Assembly: GCA_963662605.1 (NCBI GenBank) | Contig: OY759785.1 | Span: 3,100,001 to 3,164,000, forward strand | Origin: G963662605 sp963662605 | GTDB lineage: Bacteria; Bacteroidota; Ignavibacteria; Ignavibacteriales; Ignavibacteriaceae | Length of the DNA: 64,000 nt | Reading direction: 5' to 3' | Part shown: one piece after another, positions 9,512 to 18,530 of the stretch | How positions within the stretch are numbered: position 1 is the first letter of the stretch | Layout: each line of letters opens with the position of its first letter | Notes under the pieces: generated by a model | The model's database searches: none | Seen by the model: the letters and a program-made list of their open reading frames with translations, nothing else | Told to the model about the DNA's origin: nothing | Program-made: the position numbers and the translations under genes

Positions 9512-9849
9512 AACATAACTACCATATTGAAGAAAAAGCCGAAAAGATCATCGGCATGATGGATGAGAAGGAAGAGATTACGTTTGATCCCTACTTCTAT
9601 ACGCGCCTGCATGCAAACATGAAATCCGAAAAAGCATCAAGCATTCGTAATTTCCGTCAGGTTATGGCATTCAGTCTTTTCCTGTTGTTTGTACTCGGCT
9701 TGAACGTTGTATCAATTGAATCATACTCTTCACGTTCAACGGCCGCAAATGCATCAGTGACCGCATCGAGGGATACTTCTCTCGCCCAGGTTGCAAAGGA
9801 GTATGCGGTGTTCGATACGCAGACATCAATTTACACGTTTTCAAAATAG
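9508..9849 (+). CDS. Putative single-pass anti-sigma factor
   Basis: 113 aa with no recognised domain. Residues 1-50 are charged and presumably cytoplasmic (EKAEKIIGMMDEKEEITFDPYF). Residues 52-70 form one membrane helix (VMAFSLFLLFVLGLNVV), and about 45 residues lie outside. The 4-base overlap with the sigma gene, the small size and the single membrane span resemble anti-sigma factors such as CnrY. Function is inferred from position and topology. Confidence 0.6.
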   Translation: MKHNYHIEEKAEKIIGMMDEKEEITFDPYFYTRLHANMKSEKASSIRNFRQVMAFSLFLLFVLGLNVVSIESYSSRSTAANASVTASRDTSLAQVAKEYAVFDTQTSIYTFSK

Positions 9850-9857
9850 GTTTAACA

Positions 9858-10367
9858 ATGGATTATTTTACAAAACATAGATTTCTTGTCGCCGCGATTG
9901 TCGTACTGATTGTGGTTAACCTTGCAACCGTAGGGGTGGTGCTTTTCACTCCCCGGCATCCGGGTATGCCCAACGGTATGAAACCGGGTATGCCGGCTCC
10001 GCCTCCGGGCATGAAATTTTTTGAAGATGAACTCCGTTTAACGGATGAACAGAAAGCTACGTTTTTAAAATTGCGGGACGAACATTTCGCAAAAGTTAAA
10101 GGTGTCATTGACAACATGCAGGCGGCTAAAGATAATGCCTACCATGAGTTAATGCAGGATAATCCGGATAAAAATAAAGTTGATTCTTTGTTCGAGGTGT
10201 CGGGTAAATTCCAGATTCAATTAGACAAAATGACCTTTGAGCATTTTGCGAAATTGAAATCGTTGTGTACAAAAGATCAGCTGCCGGCGTATAATAAACT
10301 GCTTAATGGATTAACACAAAAATTCCATGAGCATGACGGACCACCACATCCGGCGCCGATGCAGTAA
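9858..10367 (+). CDS. Spy/CnrX-like periplasmic metal-sensor family protein
   Basis: 169 aa. One N-terminal membrane segment (residues 7-29) acts as anchor, followed by a Met/Pro/Gly-rich stretch (PGMPNGMKPGMPAPPPGMK). A helical domain comes next with the LTxEQ-type signature (LRLTDEQKATFLKLRDEHF) of the Spy/CpxP/CnrX heavy-metal-resistance superfamily. The tail has His and Met. In the CnrYXH system of Cupriavidus a protein of this kind senses metal in the periplasm and controls an ECF sigma factor; the gene order here suggests a similar role. Confidence 0.75.
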   Translation: MDYFTKHRFLVAAIVVLIVVNLATVGVVLFTPRHPGMPNGMKPGMPAPPPGMKFFEDELRLTDEQKATFLKLRDEHFAKVKGVIDNMQAAKDNAYHELMQDNPDKNKVDSLFEVSGKFQIQLDKMTFEHFAKLKSLCTKDQLPAYNKLLNGLTQKFHEHDGPPHPAPMQ

Positions 10368-10392
10368 TTTACCAAACTCCCAAGAGGACACT

Positions 10393-10929
10393 ATGAAATC
10401 AAAATATCTCTTATGGTTGTTCGCCCTGCTGCTCACGGTAAACTTTACCAGTGTTGCATTCGCACAGGATAAAGAAAAACAACTAAAACCGGCTAAGGAA
10501 AAACAGGAATGTATGAAACCACCGCATGGCGAAAAGGGTGAATTTCCACCACCCGGAGGCCCTGAAGGTGGTCCTGAAAGCAGACAAGGATGCCCCGAAA
10601 GAGGACATGCACCTTGCATTCCCGACTTAACAAAGGAACAGGAAACATCGCTCAAACAATTACGTCTAAAGAGTGGAAAACAAATTCTCCCGATACAAAA
10701 TCAAATCGGTGAACTGGAAGCAAAATTGAGAACCCTTACTACCGATGACAATGCAGACTTAGCACAGATCGAACCGGTAGTGGATCAGATTGCGGCTCTA
10801 CGTGCAAAGATTGAAAAAATTCACATAAAGGAACGTATTGATACGAGAAAATTGCTGACCGAAGAACAACGTCTGGAGTTCGACCGTCAGCCAGGGAAAT
10901 TACCCCCACCCCCACCTCAGAATCAATAA
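10393..10929 (+). CDS. Secreted Spy-like helical protein
   Basis: 178 aa from the ATG at 10393, preceded by CAAGAGG; an in-frame ATG at 10327 would overlap the previous gene and lacks a signal sequence. A cleavable signal peptide ends about ...SVAFA. The mature protein starts with a Lys/Pro/Gly-rich segment containing Cys and His, then a long-helix domain (LTKEQETSLKQLRLKSGKQ ... LLTEEQRLEF) of the Spy/CpxP type. It is the last gene of the sigma-factor operon and ends just before a terminator. Confidence 0.7.
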   Translation: MKSKYLLWLFALLLTVNFTSVAFAQDKEKQLKPAKEKQECMKPPHGEKGEFPPPGGPEGGPESRQGCPERGHAPCIPDLTKEQETSLKQLRLKSGKQILPIQNQIGELEAKLRTLTTDDNADLAQIEPVVDQIAALRAKIEKIHIKERIDTRKLLTEEQRLEFDRQPGKLPPPPPQNQ

Positions 10930-10943
10930 GCCTGGTTCAACAC

Positions 10944-10971
10944 AATCCCGCTGCAAAGCGGGATTTTTTTT
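10944..10971 (+). terminator. Intrinsic terminator of the sigma-factor operon
   Basis: 9-bp stem AATCCCGCT / AGCGGGATT with a GCAA loop, then a run of T. It lies 14 bases after the stop codon at 10929. Confidence 0.9.
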
Positions 10972-11071
10972 GATTCGTGCGTTAAAAAAAAGAAATGATT
11001 ATGCCATTTACCGTATTCTTTGAATACCGTATATTTAATTACGAATAATTAAATTTTGAATTAAGTAATTG

Positions 11072-12427
11072 ATGTCCATGAATCCGAAACGCATAAGACA
11101 ACTTCAGGAAGGAAAAGAATCCAGGGGACCCATCCTTTATTGGATGAGTCGTGACCAGCGTGTACAGGATAACTGGGCACTGATTTTTGCCAAACGGCTG
11201 GCTGATGCACAACAGGTATCCCTTATTGTTGCATTTTCCTTAGTCTCCGATTTTCAATTCGCTACCGAACGCCATTTTAATTTCATGCTCAAGGGATTGA
11301 AGCAGGTTGAACAAGACCTATCGAAATTGAACATCCCATTCGTACTGCTTTTCGGGGAACCGAATGATATACTGCCAAAGTATGTTAAAGAGCATGGCAT
11401 TTCGGTTTTGGTTAGCGACTTTGATCCGTTAAAAATCAAACGTTTGTGGAAGAAACATCTTGCTCCGCAGCTTACTATCCCCTTTTATGAAGTGGATGCG
11501 CATAATATCGTACCGGCGCTATACGTCTCACAAAAAACAGAGTTTTCAGCGTACACGATCCGTACAAAAATCCACAAACTGCTCCCTGAGTTTTTAGACA
11601 GGATCCCCGGATTACTACCCCACACATTTGCAGACAGAAGTCTATTTGTAAAAAATGATTGGGACTACGCGCTGCATAAACTCCCCATAGACCGGACAGT
11701 AAAGGAAGTTGCAGAAATCCTTCCTGGCGAACAAGCCGCCCATGAACAGCTCGAACGATTTTTAGCCCGTACTCTTTCTCATTACAATGAGAAGAGAAAT
11801 GATCCATGCGAGGACGGGCAATCGGGATTGTCGCCGTATCTGCATTTCGGACAAATATCAGCACAAAGAGTTGCGATGGAAGTGCAAGCGCGCTTTTCTC
11901 CTGATCCAAATACCGAAGCATTTCTTGAGGAGTTGATTGTACGGAGAGAATTAGCTGATAACTTTTGTTATTACAATACCAAGTATGATTCGTTTGAAGG
12001 ATTCCATCCATGGGCACAGACAACATTGCGTGAGCATGAAAGAGACGAGCGTGAGTATGTCTATTCCGTGAAAGTACTTGAGTTGGCGTCAACACACGAT
12101 CCGTTATGGAATGCAGCGCAAAAAGAAATGGTCCTACACGGTAAGATGCACGGTTATATGAGAATGTACTGGGCAAAGAAAATTCTCGAATGGTCGAAAT
12201 CACCATCAGCGGCCCTGAAAAATGCGTTATACCTTAACGACCGATATTCATTGGACGGTAGAGATCCGAACGGCTATACGGGCTGCGCATGGTCTATCGG
12301 CGGTGTACATGACAGAGCATGGACCGAACGTCCCGTTTTTGGAAAAATCCGTTATATGAATTATAATGGTTGTGCAAGAAAATTTAATATTGCAAAGTAT
12401 ATTGAAAAAGCTGTTTCACGCACATGA
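11072..12427 (+). CDS. phr: Class II CPD deoxyribodipyrimidine photolyase
   Basis: 451 aa from the ATG at 11072; TTG at 11069 and ATG at 11078 are other in-frame choices. The N-terminal alpha/beta domain has YWMSRDQRVQDNWAL, the class II photolyase signature. The C-terminal FAD-binding domain has SGLSPYLHFGQIS, the GKMHGYMRMYWAKKILEW segment, and the late motifs DPNGYTGCAWSIGGVHDRAW and GKIRYMNYNGCARKF. It repairs cyclobutane pyrimidine dimers using blue light. The P450-like gene follows after 58 bases on the same strand. Confidence 0.95.
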   Translation: MSMNPKRIRQLQEGKESRGPILYWMSRDQRVQDNWALIFAKRLADAQQVSLIVAFSLVSDFQFATERHFNFMLKGLKQVEQDLSKLNIPFVLLFGEPNDILPKYVKEHGISVLVSDFDPLKIKRLWKKHLAPQLTIPFYEVDAHNIVPALYVSQKTEFSAYTIRTKIHKLLPEFLDRIPGLLPHTFADRSLFVKNDWDYALHKLPIDRTVKEVAEILPGEQAAHEQLERFLARTLSHYNEKRNDPCEDGQSGLSPYLHFGQISAQRVAMEVQARFSPDPNTEAFLEELIVRRELADNFCYYNTKYDSFEGFHPWAQTTLREHERDEREYVYSVKVLELASTHDPLWNAAQKEMVLHGKMHGYMRMYWAKKILEWSKSPSAALKNALYLNDRYSLDGRDPNGYTGCAWSIGGVHDRAWTERPVFGKIRYMNYNGCARKFNIAKYIEKAVSRT

Positions 12428-12485
12428 TATTCGAATACAAATACAGTTCCGTCATTTTTCATAATCAAATCTATAAGACAGTGAA

Positions 12486-13796
12486 ATGAAAAAATATTTT
12501 TTGGACGATCTCGCACGATATACAAACAGCACAAGTGTAGTTCAACCGCTGAAAATATTCGGTGAAAAGTTTCTATTCACCAATAACGAAAAATTCATCC
12601 GGCATATAGATTCGGGCAACCCCTCGAATTACTCCGGCGGTATGGGTATGGGAAGCTGCGAAGAGTTCAATTATTGCGGCGTTATCAATAAGGATAGAGA
12701 TTTTTCCGACCTGCTGAAGAGAATTATTCCTTCGGCATTCAAGTGGGAAACTGCCGATTTAGACTTCGACATGATTGTTGGAGAAACCGAAAGCATGTAT
12801 GACCGGTGGATTGGCGAAGGCAGGCGCGAATCGGTTATCAATGCAGAGCTTGAATTCCAGCGCCTTTCCTTTTTACTTTCCGCACAGTTATTCATTTCTC
12901 CCGATCTGGACTTGAATGTTGATCCGGTTATTGACGGCTTATCCGATTTACTTGATATAAGTAATGTCGCCGAACATCAGTCGCATATAACAAAGAAAAG
13001 ATTTGCCCGCATTCTTCCGTTTGTTAACAATTTAAGGCCGCTGCTTGATACAGCCACAGAATTTATTGACATGCTTTCCGGCCAACTTACCGATGAGTAC
13101 TTACGCAAAAACAGAAGGAAGGGATTTCTCTTCGAAAAGATGTTTAAAGCTTATTCCGAAGAAATATTAGAGTATTCGTCTTTCATTCCTATTATGAAGT
13201 ACTACCTCCTTACCGGCCCATTAGCAATGGCAGAACTACTCACCTGGTTGTTTTATTCAATAGACACCGTGCCGGGTTTAAGAAAAAAATTAGAGAATGA
13301 AGTCCACACTACCTGCGGGAACAGGAATCTGACCTTCGATGCAGTTAATAGCATGCCGCTGCTGCGTTCTGTTGCATTAGAAACATTGCGCTTCTATACT
13401 CCGGTAACGGTATTTCAAAAAACCACATTTTATAAAGATGAATTCGAAGGCACTTTAATTCCCCCGAATGCCCATGTGCTCATGTCCCCATATACGCTGC
13501 ATAGAAAAGCCTCTATATGGAAAGACGGAGAACTATTTAAACCGGAGCGTTTTATCGGTGCACAGCTGCCCGAAAACGGATTTATGCCGTTCGGAGATAA
13601 TATTATCAACACGGCATCTCAGGACATCATTCTTTTGCAACTGCAAATTATTACCGCTGTACTTTTACGTAAAGCGCACGTGTACTATCAAGCGAAGGAA
13701 GCTCCCCTATTCAGAGCTACTCCGGTAATTTCACCAACTCAACGCATACTCGCCCTCGCCGTAAAAGTCGGCAATGACGACACTACTGAATTGTAA
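12486..13796 (+). CDS. Cytochrome P450-like protein lacking the heme-ligand cysteine
   Basis: 436 aa. The C-terminal half is clearly P450-like: the ExxR motif of the K helix (ETLR, residues 299-302), the stretch LHRKASIWKDGELF and PERF (353-356). Where the heme loop FxxGxRxCxG should follow, the sequence is FMPFGDNIINTASQD (366-380), with no Cys, no Arg and no second Gly. The only cysteines are at 58, 64 and 277. The I helix has TGPLAMAELLTW in place of the usual AGxET oxygen-activation motif. The reading frame is intact. It is therefore probably a non-heme P450 fold, as in some P450-derived proteins that have lost monooxygenase activity; its role is unknown. prmA starts 14 bases downstream. 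Confidence 0.75.
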   Translation: MKKYFLDDLARYTNSTSVVQPLKIFGEKFLFTNNEKFIRHIDSGNPSNYSGGMGMGSCEEFNYCGVINKDRDFSDLLKRIIPSAFKWETADLDFDMIVGETESMYDRWIGEGRRESVINAELEFQRLSFLLSAQLFISPDLDLNVDPVIDGLSDLLDISNVAEHQSHITKKRFARILPFVNNLRPLLDTATEFIDMLSGQLTDEYLRKNRRKGFLFEKMFKAYSEEILEYSSFIPIMKYYLLTGPLAMAELLTWLFYSIDTVPGLRKKLENEVHTTCGNRNLTFDAVNSMPLLRSVALETLRFYTPVTVFQKTTFYKDEFEGTLIPPNAHVLMSPYTLHRKASIWKDGELFKPERFIGAQLPENGFMPFGDNIINTASQDIILLQLQIITAVLLRKAHVYYQAKEAPLFRATPVISPTQRILALAVKVGNDDTTEL

Positions 13797-13810
13797 ACCA
13801 AGGAACCCCA

Positions 13811-14659
13811 ATGAAACAGTACAAAGAACTTATTCTCGAAACATCCCCGCTTCCGGTTGACCTGCTGACAGGTTTTCTTTGGGGACTGGATATTCTCGGA
13901 ATAGTTGAAGAAAATACATCATTAAAAATATTTGTCGAACCCGATTTTGATCAGCAAATCATTCTGGACCTGATGCAAAAACTGCACGATGAAAAAAGCA
14001 TTGATATGTTCACCCTCTCATCGTCAACATTCGAAAATAAAAATTGGAATGAGGAGTGGGAGAAAACTTTGAACATCATTCACGTTACTCCTCGTGTTGT
14101 TATCCGCCCCAGCACGAAAGAATATGCACCTGCAGAAGGTGAAATCGTTCTCACCATTGACCCGAAGATGTCATTCGGCACCGGAGAGCATCAGACAACA
14201 AAGCTGATGATCATGGCGATTGAAAAGTACGTGAGTAAAGGTACCGTTGCCGACATCGGCACAGGTACGGGAGTGCTTGCTATTGCTGCCATAAAATTCG
14301 GAGCAGAAAGAGCTGTCGCGATTGATAACGACGAATGGTGTTATGAAAACGGTGTTGAAAATATCGAGCTGAATAATGTCGCCGATAAAGTCACCATTAT
14401 GACCGGCATTGTGGACGATATTCCTCAACCCGGTTTTGATACCGTCCTCGCCAACATTCAGAAAAACGTGCTTCTTGAAATTGCGGAATCGCTCATCGCA
14501 AAAGTCAACAAAGGTGGATTACTCGTCCTCTCCGGCATCCTTCTCGAAGACGAAGAAGACATTCTGAAAAAATACACATCGCTCGGCATGAGTAAAGTCG
14601 AGACATTTGTTTTAGATGAATGGAAAGCTGTAGTGTTGACAAAAAATTCTCATTTTTAA
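13811..14659 (+). CDS. prmA: Ribosomal protein L11 methyltransferase
   Basis: 282 aa. The N-terminal substrate-recognition domain is followed by the family signature WNEEWEKTL, IDPKMSFGTGEHQTT, then the SAM-binding motif VADIGTGTGVLAIAAIKFG and an ANIQKNVL motif. PrmA trimethylates ribosomal protein L11 in the cytoplasm. It is the last gene before a strong drop in GC content, so it marks the left edge of the AT-rich insert. Confidence 0.95.
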   Translation: MKQYKELILETSPLPVDLLTGFLWGLDILGIVEENTSLKIFVEPDFDQQIILDLMQKLHDEKSIDMFTLSSSTFENKNWNEEWEKTLNIIHVTPRVVIRPSTKEYAPAEGEIVLTIDPKMSFGTGEHQTTKLMIMAIEKYVSKGTVADIGTGTGVLAIAAIKFGAERAVAIDNDEWCYENGVENIELNNVADKVTIMTGIVDDIPQPGFDTVLANIQKNVLLEIAESLIAKVNKGGLLVLSGILLEDEEDILKKYTSLGMSKVETFVLDEWKAVVLTKNSHF

Positions 14660-14750
14660 CGGGTATCTTGTTTTCCACTTGATTATTTGCTTGTTTTTTG
14701 ATTTATTTTAACAATATCTTGTCAAATTGGGAATACATGATGGTTTTTTC

Positions 14751-14779
14751 TTGACAATTTGGAATAAAAGCCATATTTT
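14751..14779 (+). promoter_or_regulatory. Candidate promoter of the AT-rich operon
   Basis: TTGACA at 14751, a 17-base spacer, then TATTTT at 14774. It is a sigma70-like pair rather than the Bacteroidota -33/-7 type. Two near-direct repeats lie here (TTGTCAAATTGG about 14719-14730 and TTGACAATTTGG at 14751-14762; 10 of 12 identical), possibly an operator. The gap 14660-14874 holds nothing else recognisable. Confidence 0.4.
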
Positions 14780-14874
14780 AAAAAAATTATTGTGTAATAC
14801 ATTTCATAATCAAAGATTTTCGTTTTTGTCTGTTTTGGGAAGATCTTCAAATAGGGAAGTTTTCAGGTCAAAAT

Positions 14875-15513
14875 TTGGATAAAGATAAAATATTAAAGAA
14901 ATTTATCCAGTATATAGAAAAATTTGTAGCGAGCAGTTTTGTAGAAGCTTTTTTTGAACATTTAAAAAAGCAAACTAAACGTGGGATCATTACAATTTTT
15001 ATGTTGGCTTTTATTCCTCCTCTTGGAAATATTGTTTTGTTAAATCTTGTTGTTACGGTTGTTAAATTTCAACATTACATGATTTCCAATATCGCGATTG
15101 CAAACATCTTGATTGCTTCATGCACGTATGCTATGCTTAAGCCAAAAGATTACTATATAGATCAGGATAATATCTTCCTTAGTAATAACTTAAGCGATAA
15201 TATTGAAATTAAGAACAAAGTTGCATTCAGAAGAATTCTTGGGGCGGTGATTCTTATCAGTTTAATGCCAAGCTTTATAATCCTTGAGAGCATCTTATCT
15301 CAGATTTATTTTGATAATAATTTTTTGAATCTATTTATGTATGTCAACATTTTCTTACTTGTCGTACTATCGGTATCAAGCATTTCCGTTCTTGTTATCA
15401 TGGATACCCTAAATAGACTTGTTTCGAAACATGAAGCTCATATAATTTTAAAACACATAGATTACTATGAATTATTTAACAATTTTAGAGGTTCAAAATG
15501 GCAACAGCAATAA
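14875..15513 (+). CDS. Four-TM membrane protein of unknown function (AT-rich operon, gene 1)
   Basis: 212 aa, starting at a TTG; no ATG occurs in frame for about 40 codons, so the start is uncertain. Four hydrophobic segments: residues about 44-68, 72-92, 121-142 and 158-182. A charged N-terminal helix (KKFIQYIEKF...FFEHLKKQTKRG) precedes the first. The C terminus is hydrophilic and probably cytoplasmic. No family was recognised. Its last 16 bases overlap the next gene. The DNA is visibly more AT rich than prmA or the murU-like gene. Confidence 0.65.
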   Translation: MDKDKILKKFIQYIEKFVASSFVEAFFEHLKKQTKRGIITIFMLAFIPPLGNIVLLNLVVTVVKFQHYMISNIAIANILIASCTYAMLKPKDYYIDQDNIFLSNNLSDNIEIKNKVAFRRILGAVILISLMPSFIILESILSQIYFDNNFLNLFMYVNIFLLVVLSVSSISVLVIMDTLNRLVSKHEAHIILKHIDYYELFNNFRGSKWQQQ

Positions 15514-15728
15514 TTTCCATCCTCCTTGCCCTTTCAATATGTTTTATAATGTACTTAATAGTATTGATAGCGAAGAAATACTACGACCACAGAATTACTA
15601 TGTTCAGAGATACCCATGAAGAAATGGTTCCCACCAACAAATTCATACCGGACAATGGCGATGTCGGTTTTGATTATAGACCTAAAATATTAGATGATTT
15701 CATAGTTAGAAAACTATATGACATCTAA
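15498..15728 (+). CDS. Small single-TM protein (AT-rich operon, gene 2)
   Basis: 76 aa. Residues 4-26 form one membrane helix (AIISILLALSICFIMYLIVLI), followed by a basic stretch (KKYYDHR) and a soluble tail ending VRKLYDI. An AGAGG site lies before the ATG, inside the end of gene 1, so the two are probably translationally coupled. Unknown family. Confidence 0.65.
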   Translation: MATAIISILLALSICFIMYLIVLIAKKYYDHRITMFRDTHEEMVPTNKFIPDNGDVGFDYRPKILDDFIVRKLYDI

Positions 15729-15755
15729 TAAATTAGATAAAATTTGAAATCATAT

Positions 15756-18527
15756 ATGTGCAATTATCATATTGAAAATTATGGGGTTTTTTTAGGCTTT
15801 GTGAATTTGCCCTATCAGCACTATTCGGAATTTCTCGAAAAAGAGATTTCGTTTCTCTTTGATAGATATAAAAAGGATCTTATGGATAATTTCCAGAAAG
15901 AGACGATATGGGAAAAAGAATTTGTAGATTTTTATAATTACACACCCTACTTCATGTTTTCAAAATTTAATCTAGTACTGGCATCCTTAATAGATGATTA
16001 TGAGATCGGCACCTGTACATTTATATCTTCAAACCCTGAATTTTACAATGAACGAGCTTACAAGGACAATGAACATTATCACCATTCATTTGAGCATCAA
16101 AATCTTTTAGGCATTATTCCGAAGCGGGATTCCTATAGCATTTTAAACAAGGATTTAAAACAACACATCCTAAATCCCTCTAAAGTTTTAATTGGTATTA
16201 GTCAAATAAAGCTAAGTAGCACCTATTTAATCAGTCATGGTAATAAATTTTTGTACGCACTGATTGAGTGTATAAATAAAATTTTAAATAATGTGAAATC
16301 AACTGATGATTTTGACTTTATTCTTACACAAGCCGTGACATGGAATGAATTAACTTTAATTGTGTATAGCAATAATTATTCGACTATATTCAAAATTGCC
16401 CCACTAATAAGAGAGCTTAATTTAAAAGAAATGATAGATCTTTTACCGGAAGATGAGTTCTCATTCTTGCACAACAAATCACTTTTCACCAAGATAAGCG
16501 GGAATAACGACGATCCGAATTATTTGACATCGGAGTTCGAGCATCCTGTTATTAAAACATTTACAACATCTATCGGATTTCATTTCAACATTTTGTCAGA
16601 AATATTAAAAGGTCAACATTCCGATGCCAGCTCAATGCTCCACCAGATTTCTGAAAGTGATGTTTTTTTTCCGCAATTATCTATACAAACAAAAGGGGGG
16701 TACTTTAATTCTGCCCTAAAATTCATATCAAGTAATTTTACTAATCTAAACCTTACTAAAACTCAAGTAAATTTGGGAAGGACAGATTTTTCGCTTTTTA
16801 CCAAGGCTGAAAGTACAGGATATAAGACAAAAGATTTTATTTTGGATTTTTGTCAAATATTCAAAAATCCCTCTGTGTTAAGCTACATCACCTCTATAAA
16901 AATGTTACCATCAGATGGGGAAATCTCACCTCAAACGAGCAAAATTCATACGGAATCATTCTTAAAAAAAATCAACCAATTTCGAGATAAGATTAAGAGT
17001 CTTGAAGTAGATTTATATGAGATGGAACAGTTAAGAAACAATTTAAAAACACTCGGTGTCCCAAAAGTTTTAAGAGGTGGGCTATATAATATTATAGGTG
17101 ATTTTAATACAGGAGTGCAAGACACAGTTTTATACTCATATTTTCTTGAACTAAAACCATCCTTAGATCACATAGTGACTTTAATTAACAACGCAGCATT
17201 ACGAAAACGCGCCAATATACCAGTTGAAGTTGAACATATAACCGACATATTAAATACTTTAATTTCATCCTACGGACATGCATATTCGAATAGATTTAAT
17301 CAAAGTTATCCCACGGGAGAATTAAGCGATTTTAATTTGTTTTTTAAGGGTGGTATTCAAAAGCTTATTACAGTATATTCTTGTTTCCACAACGGTTTTT
17401 GCAATCTTCTATCAATACCCCCGAGTATCTTATTCGTAAAAGGTCAATATAGCATTTCAGCTCGCATTTATGAGCTGTGCTTGAACTACACCCATATTTA
17501 TCACCCTGCAATTTTAGTAAATTACTCCATGTGCGAGGCTTTGATTCTCGATTTAAAGATGAAGCGTGTTGGTTATGGCGACACTATAAGTCCGTTTGAT
17601 TTTTCGATTATTAAGTATACTTCAGCATACGAAGACAGTTTATTTATAATACAAAGGGATCTTTCTCACAATGTTAAAACTTTTAAAAAAACTCCTGATT
17701 TATTGAGGATATTGAGAGTTGTGACTCCTGATTTCTTTGACCATTTATACGCCGACATTTTTGTTTATAAGTTCCTCTATTTTAAGAATCCAGAATTATT
17801 CTTTTACTGGTATTGGAGTTTTTTTGCAAGTTCAAGTCGTTCATACAACGGTTCACAATTTGATGAAAACATGTTTATTTATTTCCTTCTGAGAGTAACC
17901 TGCATTTTTAAATTTGAAATTCCAGATATAAGTTACCAAACAATGGACCTAGATTTTTGCCCACAGATAAAAGCGTTACATGATCGCTGGCTAGATCCAG
18001 TAATGAAATTCGTTGAAAAAATATTCTTCAATAGCCCAATAGAATCATGGGCCAGATCCATAGATGCTGAATTTTTAAAATTATTAGATAGATTACGATT
18101 TAAGGATACTGAACATTTTTATGCTTTTATGTGTGAAGATGCATTAGATATGATGCACAAAATCGAAGTGGGGTGTATACTTCAATATCCTCCGAGGAAA
18201 GAAACCGACAGGTTTTACACATTTTTACATAGTCTTAAAACGATGGCCGTATACTTAAAATTAATTAAAAAGAAATTTTCAGATGTCGGTAAAAATAAAG
18301 TATTAATAAGAAATAAAGTTACGGGTGAGCATGAGATCGGAGGTAATGATTCTGACTTGCTATTTGATGCCTCTGTGGGGCCTTTCATTCACAATGCTGA
18401 AGCAAGACGAAAAACATTCCAGTACAAATATGCGACCATTTTTTCTCTTTGGGATTTAGCCATTCGAGAAAAAGAGGATGAATTATGCAATAATAAACAA
18501 ACAAAATTATATTATAAACACAATTGA
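15756..18527 (+). CDS. Large protein of unknown function (AT-rich operon, gene 3)
   Basis: 923 aa from the ATG at 15756 (927 aa from a TTG at 15744). No signal peptide and no clear membrane span, so probably cytoplasmic. The N-terminal 240 residues contain two beta-rich stretches that may be related: a LVLASLIDDYEIGTCTF segment and a TWNELTLIVYSNNYSTIFK segment. A coiled-coil-like stretch lies near residues 405-440 (FRDKIKSLEVDLYEMEQLRNNLK). The middle and C-terminal parts are helical and rich in Phe/Tyr. The end carries FDASVGPFIHNAEARRKTFQYKYATIF, which looks like a conserved element. I found no nuclease, ATPase or protease motif. Confidence 0.7.
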   Translation: MCNYHIENYGVFLGFVNLPYQHYSEFLEKEISFLFDRYKKDLMDNFQKETIWEKEFVDFYNYTPYFMFSKFNLVLASLIDDYEIGTCTFISSNPEFYNERAYKDNEHYHHSFEHQNLLGIIPKRDSYSILNKDLKQHILNPSKVLIGISQIKLSSTYLISHGNKFLYALIECINKILNNVKSTDDFDFILTQAVTWNELTLIVYSNNYSTIFKIAPLIRELNLKEMIDLLPEDEFSFLHNKSLFTKISGNNDDPNYLTSEFEHPVIKTFTTSIGFHFNILSEILKGQHSDASSMLHQISESDVFFPQLSIQTKGGYFNSALKFISSNFTNLNLTKTQVNLGRTDFSLFTKAESTGYKTKDFILDFCQIFKNPSVLSYITSIKMLPSDGEISPQTSKIHTESFLKKINQFRDKIKSLEVDLYEMEQLRNNLKTLGVPKVLRGGLYNIIGDFNTGVQDTVLYSYFLELKPSLDHIVTLINNAALRKRANIPVEVEHITDILNTLISSYGHAYSNRFNQSYPTGELSDFNLFFKGGIQKLITVYSCFHNGFCNLLSIPPSILFVKGQYSISARIYELCLNYTHIYHPAILVNYSMCEALILDLKMKRVGYGDTISPFDFSIIKYTSAYEDSLFIIQRDLSHNVKTFKKTPDLLRILRVVTPDFFDHLYADIFVYKFLYFKNPELFFYWYWSFFASSSRSYNGSQFDENMFIYFLLRVTCIFKFEIPDISYQTMDLDFCPQIKALHDRWLDPVMKFVEKIFFNSPIESWARSIDAEFLKLLDRLRFKDTEHFYAFMCEDALDMMHKIEVGCILQYPPRKETDRFYTFLHSLKTMAVYLKLIKKKFSDVGKNKVLIRNKVTGEHEIGGNDSDLLFDASVGPFIHNAEARRKTFQYKYATIFSLWDLAIREKEDELCNNKQTKLYYKHN

Positions 18528-18530
18528 ATT

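Noticed and set aside
13468..13728. Possibility that the missing P450 heme loop lies in another frame because of a frameshift
   Set aside because: The alternative plus-strand frame here contains several Cys but no FxxGxRxCxG pattern, and the main frame continues smoothly with P450-like sequence on both sides.
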